Translations under genes and position numbers: made by a program
In this document: piece after piece, positions 25,816 through 33,224 of the stretch
Layout: each line of letters starts with the position of its first letter
How positions within the stretch are numbered: position 1 is the first letter of the stretch
The notes under the pieces: generated by a model
Database searches by the model: none
What the model was told of the DNA's origin: nothing
What the model saw: only the letters and a program-made list of their open reading frames with translations
Origin: Sinobaca qinghaiensis
GTDB taxonomy: Bacteria > Bacillota > Bacilli > Bacillales > Marinococcaceae
Reading direction: 5' to 3'
DNA length: 64,000 nucleotides
NCBI RefSeq assembly: GCF_003610495.1
Contig: NZ_RAPK01000012.1
Span: forward strand, 1 to 64,000

Positions 25816-27732
25816 TTATGCGCGGATAGGTTTTTTAAGAATCGCGAGCAGAAGCATTGTTACAACAGATCCGATCAGGATCGACAATGCATACAGCCAC
25901 GGGCCGCCTCCCTGCACAGCGTTTAGGAAGAATACGATAAATCCGCCGTGGGGAGCCAGAAGTTCTGAATTAAAGAACATTGCCAGGCCGCCGGCTGTAG
26001 CCGAACCAATTACTGCGGCCGGAATAACCCGGGCCGGGTCCGCTGCGGCGAATGGAATAGCTCCTTCTGTGATAAAGAAGCCGCCCATTAGATAGTTGGA
26101 AACACCGGCATCTCTCTGTTCTTTTGTAAAACGGTTTTTAAAGAATGTAGTAGCAAGTGCGATTCCGATTGGCGGAACCATACCACCGGCCATTACGGCT
26201 GCGTGCGGTGCGAAGTTGCCTGCTGTGATCATGGCGATACCAAACGTGAAGGCTGCTTTGTTAATTGGACCACCCATATCAACTGCCATCATACCGCCTA
26301 ACAGAATACCAAGCAGAATAATATTTCCTGTACCCAGTCCTCCGAGCCAGTCCTGAAGGAAAATATTCAGGGTAGCTACCGGCGGAATAATAATAAAGTA
26401 CATAATTAAACCGGTAATCATAATGTTTAAAACCGGATAGAACAAAATCGTTTTGATTCCGTCGAAGATTCTTGGAAGTCCTGCAAGAGCTTTTTTAATA
26501 CCAAGTGCCATGTAACCTGCAAGGAAACCAGCAATTAGTCCTCCAAGAAATCCAGCTGTAACCGGATCTTCCCCAACGCCTTGTGTGGCCATTAAACCGG
26601 CGATCATACCAGGCGCAAAACCTGGGCGATCGGCAATGCTCATTGCGATAAATCCGGCCAGTACGGCAATAAAGAGTCCAAAGGCAAACTGTCCGCCGAT
26701 GGCGTTAAGAGCTACAGCGAAAGTATTTTCCGGCTCGATGCCCCATAAGAAGGAGATGGCGATTAAGATACCACCGCCGACAACAAATGGAAGCATATTC
26801 GATACACCGTTCATTAGATGGCGGTAAATTGTGTTAATCACGCCTCGTTTTTCACCGGTGTTCTCTGATTTTGTATCTGATCCGGACGCTCTATGAATGG
26901 AAGCGTCTTTTTGTTTCGCCCGATTAAGCAGCTGTTCCGGTTTACGGATTCCGTCTGCTACCGGTACGGAAATAACAGGCTTTCCATCAAAACGGTCCAT
27001 TTCGACTTTTGTATCTGCTGCGACGATAATCGCATCGGCATTGGCAATATCTTCATCGGTCAGACGGTTTTTCACGCCATCTGATCCATTCGTTTCCACT
27101 TTCAGGCGCATGTCCATTTCTTTGGCTTTCGCTTTCAGGGAGTCAGCTGCCATATACGTATGGGCAATACCTGTCGGGCAGGCAGTTACCGCAAGATATG
27201 TCGGTATGCCGGCATCTGCCGCACCTCCAGCAGGTGAAGCCTGGGCTGTCTGTTCTGCTTCGTCTTCTCCAAGTTTTTCTTTTTCTTTCTGATCGACTGC
27301 TTCCAGAATTTCTTCTTCACTGGAAGCCTGGAGCAGTGTTTCCCGAAAGCCTTCATCCATTAAAAGGGTGGAAAGCCTGGATAGTGTCTGCAGGTGGCTT
27401 TCATTTGCGCCTTCACTGGCAGCAATCATAAATACTAAATGAGCCGGCTGGCCGTCCAGTGATTCATAATCTGTTCCGCCTTTCGAGCGTCCAAAAGCGA
27501 TGGAAGGTGTCTGCACCGCACTTGTCTTCGCGTGCGGTATAGCGATTCCTTCGCCGATTCCGGTCGTGCTTTCATTTTCTCTTGTCAAAATAGCTTCACG
27601 GTAACGATCCTTATCGCTCAGACGGCCTGCATCATCAAGCTTTTGTACTAACTCATCAATAACGCCGTTTTTTTCCGTAGACCGCAGATCAAGAATAATC
27701 GTGTCTTTCTTTAACAGTTCTGTAATTTTCAT
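25816..27732 (-). CDS. fruA: Fructose PTS enzyme IIABC
   Basis: Imports fructose while phosphorylating it to fructose 1-phosphate. 638 residues, with EIIA, EIIB and EIIC in that order. EIIA (about 1-150) carries the phospho-His in GEGIAIPHAKT (His67). EIIB (about 175-270) carries the phospho-Cys in VTACPTGIAHTYMAADSL (near Cys184). EIIC (about 300-638) has about nine membrane segments, with GMMAVDMGGPINKAAF and FITEGAIPFAAADPAR. The start at 27732 follows AGGGG by nine bases; an ATG two codons earlier is too close to it. Third gene after fruR and fruK. cre at 29463 and putative FruR sites upstream imply glucose repression and fructose 1-phosphate induction. Confidence 0.96.
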   Translation of the reverse strand: MKITELLKKDTIILDLRSTEKNGVIDELVQKLDDAGRLSDKDRYREAILTRENESTTGIGEGIAIPHAKTSAVQTPSIAFGRSKGGTDYESLDGQPAHLVFMIAASEGANESHLQTLSRLSTLLMDEGFRETLLQASSEEEILEAVDQKEKEKLGEDEAEQTAQASPAGGAADAGIPTYLAVTACPTGIAHTYMAADSLKAKAKEMDMRLKVETNGSDGVKNRLTDEDIANADAIIVAADTKVEMDRFDGKPVISVPVADGIRKPEQLLNRAKQKDASIHRASGSDTKSENTGEKRGVINTIYRHLMNGVSNMLPFVVGGGILIAISFLWGIEPENTFAVALNAIGGQFAFGLFIAVLAGFIAMSIADRPGFAPGMIAGLMATQGVGEDPVTAGFLGGLIAGFLAGYMALGIKKALAGLPRIFDGIKTILFYPVLNIMITGLIMYFIIIPPVATLNIFLQDWLGGLGTGNIILLGILLGGMMAVDMGGPINKAAFTFGIAMITAGNFAPHAAVMAGGMVPPIGIALATTFFKNRFTKEQRDAGVSNYLMGGFFITEGAIPFAAADPARVIPAAVIGSATAGGLAMFFNSELLAPHGGFIVFFLNAVQGGGPWLYALSILIGSVVTMLLLAILKKPIRA

Positions 27733-27761
27733 AACCATTCACCCCTCCAAATTACTATATG

Positions 27762-28676
27762 TTATAACCTTGTACACTCCATCTGCCCCAGCAGCTCTTC
27801 TACCTGTTCTTTTGTGCAGAACGTTTCTGAAAACGCAGTAGCACTTCCTGTCGCAACTGCAAAGGAGATAATATCTTCCGGCGTACTCTGCTTCTGGTGT
27901 TCATAGATAAATCCAGCTACAAGAGAATCGCCGGCACCTACTGAATTAAGCGGCTTTCTCGGCGGCACCTTAGCGATAAGCTGTCCTCCGTCATGCAGGT
28001 ACAAAGCTCCCTCTCCAGCCATCGAGATTACTACATGATTCACACCAAAGTCTTCCCGAAGTCTGCTGCCGTAATGCACAGCCTGCTCCATCGTTTCTAC
28101 TTCCGCGTTATACAGCTCCGCCAGCTCGTGATGGTTCGGCTTTACAAAATCAGGTCCTGCTTTTAATGCTTCCTTTAAGGCTTCTCCACTCGTATCCAGG
28201 TAACAGGTAATATTTTTTTCTTTTAACAGGTGGATCATTTCTTTATAAATCGTTTTCGGGAGGCTTGCAGGAACGCTACCCGCCAGAACAACACTATCTT
28301 CGGATGTTAATCCGGAGAGCTGGTCTTCAAGTTCCTTTATATTTTCTGCTGAAATCTCCGGCGAAGCACCGTTGATTTCGGATTCTGTATCCCCGCTGAT
28401 TTTAATATTAATGCGGGTGTCACCTTCTACTTGAATAAAAGAGGAGGTAATACTTTCTTTTGACAAAGTGCTCTCAATATATCCGCCGGTGAATCCACCG
28501 ACAAAACCAAGCGCTCTGCTCTCGGCTCCCATTCTCTGAAGCACCCTGGATACGTTAATTCCCTTGCCGCCGGGATATTTCCATTCACGGCTCGTCCGGT
28601 TTACGCTTCCTTCTTTAAAATGAGGGACTTCGATGACATAATCAACTGCTGGATTAAGCGTTACGGTATAAATCAT
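27762..28676 (-). CDS. fruK: 1-phosphofructokinase
   Basis: Phosphorylates fructose 1-phosphate from the PTS to fructose 1,6-bisphosphate with ATP. 304 residues; a PfkB-family fold with the N-terminal YPGGKGINVSRVLQRMGAE substrate motif and C-terminal LNSVGAGDSLVAGF catalytic motif holding the base Asp. Its start overlaps the fruR stop by four bases (ATGA), a sign of coupled translation. Ordering fruR-fruK-fruA is the standard Bacillus layout. Confidence 0.96.
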   Translation of the reverse strand: MIYTVTLNPAVDYVIEVPHFKEGSVNRTSREWKYPGGKGINVSRVLQRMGAESRALGFVGGFTGGYIESTLSKESITSSFIQVEGDTRINIKISGDTESEINGASPEISAENIKELEDQLSGLTSEDSVVLAGSVPASLPKTIYKEMIHLLKEKNITCYLDTSGEALKEALKAGPDFVKPNHHELAELYNAEVETMEQAVHYGSRLREDFGVNHVVISMAGEGALYLHDGGQLIAKVPPRKPLNSVGAGDSLVAGFIYEHQKQSTPEDIISFAVATGSATAFSETFCTKEQVEELLGQMECTRL

Positions 28677-29428
28677 ATCTCCACTACCTTTACTCTGGTT
28701 TCCTGCTGAATTTTTCTGAGCTGATCTTTGTTGGCATAGCTGCTGGTGACGATCTGGGCGTCTGAGAGTTTTCCTACGTTTGCAAAAGAGACGTCGTAAA
28801 TTTTTGAATGATCGGCAATGATCACGGCTCTCGTCGAATAAGAGATCGCTGTATGTTTGACAAGGGCTTCATCGGGATCAGGTGTGGAATACCCGTAGTA
28901 AGGATGAATGCCGTTAATACCGACAAAAGCTGTATCAAAGCGGAATTCCTTAAGCGTTGAAGCTGCCTTTTCTCCTGCCAGGGCTGCTGTGCCCGGCTTG
29001 GCACGGCCACCGGTCACATACGTTGGAATGTTATGCTGTAAAAGCAGCGGTACATGAGTAATCCCGTTTGTTACAACCGTTACCTGTTTGTCTTCTAAAA
29101 AAGGAATGAGTGCAAGTGTTGTTGTGCCCGCATCCAGAAATATACTTTCTTTTTCCTTCACCATGGAAGCTGCCCATTCAGCAATTTTATATTTTTCCGG
29201 CTGGTTTGCAGCTTCTTTTTCCGCAATGGTCGGCTCGTATATTTTCTGACGGGATAAAGAAGCGCCGCCGTGCACCCGCTTAATGAAATTATCTGATTCA
29301 AGATCATTTAAATCTCTTCTTATCGTGGATTCGGATGCCCCGGTTTTATCAACGAGATCCTGAATCGACACGACTTCTTTGAGTTTTAGCTCCTGAACGA
29401 TGGCTTCTTTTCTTTGAGCATGCAGCAA
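28673..29428 (-). CDS. fruR: FruR, DeoR-family repressor of the fructose operon
   Basis: 251 residues. The N-terminal DeoR winged helix includes SIQDLVDKTGASESTIRRDL (recognition helix) and the RVHGGA wing. The C-terminal sugar-phosphate sensor has DAGTTTLAL and VVTNGITH, typical of DeoR regulators that respond to fructose 1-phosphate. The start is TTG, with GGGGGGAG six bases upstream. It heads its own operon and is expected to repress it; two TGAATGA-type repeats upstream are likely operators. Confidence 0.93.
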   Translation of the reverse strand: MLHAQRKEAIVQELKLKEVVSIQDLVDKTGASESTIRRDLNDLESDNFIKRVHGGASLSRQKIYEPTIAEKEAANQPEKYKIAEWAASMVKEKESIFLDAGTTTLALIPFLEDKQVTVVTNGITHVPLLLQHNIPTYVTGGRAKPGTAALAGEKAASTLKEFRFDTAFVGINGIHPYYGYSTPDPDEALVKHTAISYSTRAVIIADHSKIYDVSFANVGKLSDAQIVTSSYANKDQLRKIQQETRVKVVEI

Positions 29429-29458
29429 CTTCTTCTCCCCCCTTTGTATGCAGTTTTC

Positions 29459-29480
29459 AAAAAGTAAGCGTTTACTTTTT
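29459..29480 (-). promoter_or_regulatory. cre site (CcpA operator) in the fru operon leader
   Basis: AGTAAGCGTTTACT (29463-29476) matches 13 of 14 positions of the cre consensus and lies in a 22-base perfect palindrome (AAAAAGTAAGCGTTTACTTTTT without its centre shift). It is 40 bases downstream of the promoter -10, a road-block position. Confidence 0.85.
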
Positions 29481-29514
29481 GATCCTCTGGATGAATTAAT
29501 GATCTCTTAAAAAG

Positions 29515-29543
29515 ATAATAACACCACTTTCATTCAAAATCAA
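29515..29543 (-). promoter_or_regulatory. Sigma-A promoter of fruRKA
   Basis: Minus strand -35 TTGATT (29538-29543), 17-base spacer, -10 TATTAT (29515-29520). The FruR-like repeat overlaps the -35 and spacer. Confidence 0.68.
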
Positions 29544-29600
29544 TCAAAATAAATCATAAATAGGCAATTATTTTTTAATATCATTCATTTTCATTCAAAA
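29531..29600 (-). promoter_or_regulatory. Two FruR-like operator repeats
   Basis: Minus strand TTTTGATTGATTTTGAATGA (29530-29549) overlaps the -35, and TTTTGAATGAAAATGAATGA (about 29581-29600) lies about 50 bases upstream. Both are TGAATGA-type direct repeats as seen for DeoR-family sugar regulators. About 30 AT-rich bases separate them. Assignment to FruR is inference. Confidence 0.55.
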
Positions 29601-29616
29601 TTGGTCATTAAATCAC

Positions 29617-29644
29617 AAAAAAAACAGCCATCTGGCTGTTTTAA
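29617..29644 (-). terminator. Terminator downstream of the ytnP-like gene
   Basis: Minus strand AAAACAGCCA, TG, TGGCTGTTTTTTTT; a tight stem with a long T-run, about 100 bases after the ytnP stop. The stretch 29645-29740 holds nothing else recognisable. Confidence 0.85.
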
Positions 29645-29740
29645 CGGGTTAAATGGATATTTTATTTATATAATCGTGACGCCGGGTTATTGCTAACCTA
29701 AAATAATGTAGATAAAAGCGCAGAAAATACGTTCAGGCCT

Positions 29741-30583
29741 TTAATTGCTCTTTTCTATTGTTTGTTTTGGCTGGCCGCTGCTGTCGTATTGAATTGCCCG
29801 GTACTTATAGTCATGATAAAAAGTAAACCATGCTTCGTTATTGTAGCCTATATCCATATATTTTTGTTTGACGGCAATGGAATCCATAGGATAGTCATCA
29901 TAAGCCATGACCCAGAGTACATTCTGGTGGGCATGGGTGCCCATATTATCGGCCATATGAATCAGCATATTATCTTCCTGTTCAATCGTAAGCAGGCTGA
30001 TTCCTGCACTGTGTCCACCTGTCCACTGCAGCTTCAGGCCGGGCAGAAGTTCCAGTTCCGTATCAAAAAGTTTTACCTGATGCTCAATTGGCTTCCAGTT
30101 TTGTTTCCAATACGTACTTTTGGAACGGATATTGGGATTTGTAAGCTCCTCCCACTCTTTCTGTGAAATATGAACTGATGCTTCAGCAAAAGCCGGAACT
30201 TCCTGTTCGTTCTCCCATTTCACCAGCCCTGCGCAGTGGTCAAAATGCATATGAGTCATTAATACGTCATCAATGTCCTCCGGCTGAAGCCCGAGTGATT
30301 TTAGATCTTCTTCTACAAAGGATTCTTCTGTAATACCTAGATTTTTCATTTGTTTTTCATTAAATCTGCCGTTTCCGAGTCCGGCTTCCAGCAGAATATT
30401 CTTTCCATGTCCTTGAATTAAAATAGGATCTGACCTTAATTCAATCTGGTTATTTTCATTAACGGGATATTTCTTTGACCATAATGCTTTCGGAACAACC
30501 CCGAACATAGCCCCGCCATCGAGATGGGTTACGCCTCCACGAAGCCAGGTCAGTGTGTAATCCCCAATACGAAGTGTGTCCAT
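29741..30583 (-). CDS. ytnP: YtnP-type metallo-beta-lactamase-fold lactonase
   Basis: 280 residues, versus 281 for B. subtilis YtnP. The MBL metal signature THMHFDHCAGL is near residue 110, then GGHSAGISLL (His) and MLIHMADNM supply later ligands. YtnP of B. subtilis degrades acyl-homoserine lactones and inhibits Streptomyces signalling, so it may quench other bacteria's signals. Cytosolic, no signal peptide. RBS AAAGGAGACTG before ATG. A generic MBL hydrolase is the conservative alternative. Confidence 0.88.
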   Translation of the reverse strand: MDTLRIGDYTLTWLRGGVTHLDGGAMFGVVPKALWSKKYPVNENNQIELRSDPILIQGHGKNILLEAGLGNGRFNEKQMKNLGITEESFVEEDLKSLGLQPEDIDDVLMTHMHFDHCAGLVKWENEQEVPAFAEASVHISQKEWEELTNPNIRSKSTYWKQNWKPIEHQVKLFDTELELLPGLKLQWTGGHSAGISLLTIEQEDNMLIHMADNMGTHAHQNVLWVMAYDDYPMDSIAVKQKYMDIGYNNEAWFTFYHDYKYRAIQYDSSGQPKQTIEKSN

Positions 30584-30638
30584 GCGGCAGTCTCCTTTCT
30601 ATTTATGTAATCGCTAACATTATTTAGTATATCATTAA

Positions 30639-30661
30639 AGAGAGGCCGGAGCCCCTCTTAT
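30639..30661 (-). terminator. Weak terminator of trmB
   Basis: Minus strand AAGAGGGGC, loop TCCG, GCCTCTCTTT; short T-run. Confidence 0.5.
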
Positions 30662-31303
30662 CTATTGAAAACGGGCGCGCAGCATGTAAATCGGCTGGCC
30701 CTTTTCGGCAAATTTCGCTTCATATTCTGTCATAATGTTTCCTTCTGCTTCTTCGCTGTGATGCAGATCCAGTCTCACTGTTTCAAATTTCATACCAAAT
30801 TGGCTCATGCTTTCCAGCGAATACTCAAACAGCCCCTGATTGTCGGTTTTAAACTGAATCATACCATCTGGTTTGAGAACTTTCTTATATAGTTCTAAAA
30901 ACAATGAATAGGTAAGCCTTCGTTTCTCGTGTCTTTTTTTAGGCCATGGATCCGTGAAATTAATATACAGCTGATCCACTTCGTTTTCCGCAAACATCTG
31001 ATCCAGAAAAAAAACATCGCCGTTGATAAAACATAAATTATCCGGTTCTTCCTCAACTGCACGCTGCACACCGGTTACAAGCACACTGTCGTACACCTCA
31101 ACGCCGATGTAGGAGATATCGGGGTTTGCCAGGCTCATGTCATTTAGAAACTTACCTTTTCCGGTCCCTACTTCCACATGAATCGGCCGCTCGTTTCCAA
31201 ATTCTTTTTTCCATTGGCCTGCAGGCGCATCTTCGCCGAGCTTTACATATTTTTTATTTTCGTTAATATAGTCCGAAGCCCATGGTTTATAACGCAATCT
31301 CAT
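30662..31303 (-). CDS. trmB: tRNA (guanine46-N7)-methyltransferase
   Basis: Uses SAM to place m7G46 in the tRNA variable loop. 213 residues, typical of Bacillus TrmB (YtmQ). SAM-binding VEVGTGKGKFL is near residue 40 and the family-specific INFTDPWPKKRHEKRRL lies near 115-131, then FKTDNQGLFEYSL. RBS AAGGAGTATTAT before ATG. Lies 21 bases after the sugar kinase, so the two are likely co-transcribed. Downstream hairpin is weak. Confidence 0.96.
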   Translation of the reverse strand: MRLRYKPWASDYINENKKYVKLGEDAPAGQWKKEFGNERPIHVEVGTGKGKFLNDMSLANPDISYIGVEVYDSVLVTGVQRAVEEEPDNLCFINGDVFFLDQMFAENEVDQLYINFTDPWPKKRHEKRRLTYSLFLELYKKVLKPDGMIQFKTDNQGLFEYSLESMSQFGMKFETVRLDLHHSEEAEGNIMTEYEAKFAEKGQPIYMLRARFQ

Positions 31304-31324
31304 AGCATAATACTCCTTGTTTAT

Positions 31325-32266
31325 TTATTTTCGTCTGTTGACGTCTTCTCTCGTAGGAAGAGCGGCCATAGCCCCTTTCACAGAAGCGGCCAGTCCTCCC
31401 GACACACTTGCTGCACGGGCAATATCCATCCATTCTTCCTTTGAAAGATGTTGGATTGGCTGTCCTTTTTCAATGATGGCGCTCAGCAGGCCGGAAACAT
31501 AGGCATCTCCCGCTCCCGTTGTGTCTACCGCATCTACCTTTTCGACAGGAACGTCCCACTTTTCTTTTCCCACGATAAGGGTGCTGCCCAGCTCCCCTTT
31601 CGTAATAATAAGAACGGGAATATTATATTTCTGCATCTGTTGAAGCGCACTGTCCTCATCTGCTTCCCCACTGATAAGCTCCAGCTCTTCTTCTGATACT
31701 TTAACAATATCTGCTTTTGGAAGCATCTCCTTAATCTGTTCAACAGCTTCTTCTATCGACGGCCACAGGGCCGGACGGATATTTGGATCAAAAGAAAGAA
31801 GCATCTGCTTTTCCCTGGCAGAATTTACTGCTTTATAGGTGGCTCGGCGGGCGCTGTCTCCTATTAATGAAATAGAACCGTAATGCAGGACAGAAGCTTT
31901 TTCAAATAGATCTTCTTTAATATCTGCTTCTTCAAGCAGCTGGTCTGCAGCCGGATTAATGTAAAAATCAAAAGCTCGTTCTCCATTACTGCTGTTGGTT
32001 ACAAACACGACGCCTGTTTTTGTCTCTGTTGTAAAAGAAATCATTTCTGTTTTAACACCAAAGCTTTGAAGCGTATCAAATAAAAACCTTCCCATTACGT
32101 CCTCTCCAAGCTTGCCGGCAAAATAGGAATCGATCCCCATTTTTGCCAGGCCGACTGCCACATTAGCCGGAGCCCCGCCAGGGCTTTTAATAAACTGGGA
32201 GTTGGAGCTGTCTGTTGGAATAAAGTCAATTAAAGCTTCGCCTAAACAAATCACACCTGATTTCAT
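31325..32266 (-). CDS. PfkB-family sugar kinase, likely fructokinase
   Basis: 313 residues. The ribokinase fold shows GEALIDFIPT, SPGGAPANVAVGLAKMG (substrate loop) and the catalytic DTTGAGDAYVSGLL. This arrangement and length fit bacterial fructokinases (ScrK/FrcK-like) converting fructose to fructose 6-phosphate; another sugar or aminoimidazole riboside is possible. RBS GAACTACAATG region shows AGGAGG upstream. Sits between trmB and ytmP on the same strand. A second fructose route next to the fru operon would be consistent with sucrose or free fructose use (inference). Confidence 0.85.
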   Translation of the reverse strand: MKSGVICLGEALIDFIPTDSSNSQFIKSPGGAPANVAVGLAKMGIDSYFAGKLGEDVMGRFLFDTLQSFGVKTEMISFTTETKTGVVFVTNSSNGERAFDFYINPAADQLLEEADIKEDLFEKASVLHYGSISLIGDSARRATYKAVNSAREKQMLLSFDPNIRPALWPSIEEAVEQIKEMLPKADIVKVSEEELELISGEADEDSALQQMQKYNIPVLIITKGELGSTLIVGKEKWDVPVEKVDAVDTTGAGDAYVSGLLSAIIEKGQPIQHLSKEEWMDIARAASVSGGLAASVKGAMAALPTREDVNRRK

Positions 32267-32301
32267 TGTAGTTCCTCCTTATGTATGATTCTGGAAAATA
32301 T

Positions 32302-32326
32302 GCCTCTCTGAGAACCAGAGAGGCAT
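32302..32326 (-). terminator. Weak terminator of ytmP
   Basis: Minus strand GCCTCTCT, loop GGTTCTC, AGAGAGGC followed by ATATTTT. Confidence 0.55.
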
Positions 32327-32334
32327 AGGTATCA

Positions 32335-33183
32335 TTATTGTTCCCGCTTTTTTTCCGCGGTAGTTTTAAAAGAAGCTGTCTGTAAATAAGTGATCCATTG
32401 GGAAGCAGTCAGCAGGTCATTTTTGCGCTGATGCTCCAGCGCCTGCTGCAAAGCATGGGACACAACGTACCAGTTCATCTTTGTTTTCAGGGTTTCTGTT
32501 AACGATAGTCCGTAATGATCAAGCCATGCTGTCCATTCTTTTTCGGGGATATATTCATGAAGAAGCAGACCGATGTCATAGGCCGGATCTCTGACAGAAG
32601 CACTGTCCCAGTCGATAAGATATAGATCTCCCCGGCTGTTTACGATCCAGTTATTATGATTCATGTCTCCATGGCAGACGACCATTTTAGCCGGTGAAAC
32701 GTACTGAAGTTCTTCTTTTAAATAACAAATGGCATCCGCCATGGCCGGATGTTTTTCCTCGAGATTATGATAGCAGTTCTCTAATTCTTCGACGATAAGC
32801 TCCGGTGTTCTCGGCTTATTGCCGATACGCTGAAACATATCCAGCAGCTCTGCCGAAGAATGGATTTTTGAAAGAAGCTCTGCCACCTGCCGCTCGCCCA
32901 TATCTTTCGCGCGCAGTTCCCTGCTGTTGACCCACTTTTGTGCTGTAATCACGTCCCCATTTTCCAGGCGCTTTGTCCACAGAAGTTTTGGAACGATTCC
33001 TTCTGCAGAAAGAACAGCTAAAAAAGGAGAGGAATTTCTTTTCAGAAAAATTTTCCGTTCACCCATCCAGGCAATGTAGGCTTCCCCGCTTGATCCTCCT
33101 GCCGGCTTTACGTTCCATCCGTCTCCTAATTGAAATTCCAATATATTCACTCTCGTTTTGTTTGTGTCATCTGAGTTTTTCAT
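32335..33183 (-). CDS. ytmP: YtmP, aminoglycoside/choline kinase-like phosphotransferase
   Basis: 282 residues with the APH fold: VVCHGDMNHNNWIV (catalytic HGDxxxxN, about residues 175-188) and YLIDWDSASVRDPAYDIG (metal-binding DWD). Substrate is unknown; the same family holds aminoglycoside, choline and thiamine kinases, and chromosomal YtmP is not known as a resistance enzyme. RBS AAAGGA seven bases before ATG. Follows the pullulanase on the same strand, with 41 bases between. Confidence 0.86.
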   Translation of the reverse strand: MKNSDDTNKTRVNILEFQLGDGWNVKPAGGSSGEAYIAWMGERKIFLKRNSSPFLAVLSAEGIVPKLLWTKRLENGDVITAQKWVNSRELRAKDMGERQVAELLSKIHSSAELLDMFQRIGNKPRTPELIVEELENCYHNLEEKHPAMADAICYLKEELQYVSPAKMVVCHGDMNHNNWIVNSRGDLYLIDWDSASVRDPAYDIGLLLHEYIPEKEWTAWLDHYGLSLTETLKTKMNWYVVSHALQQALEHQRKNDLLTASQWITYLQTASFKTTAEKKREQ

Positions 33184-33224
33184 AATGGAATCCTTTATTA
33201 TTTATTCGCCTGTACAGGCCTTTT

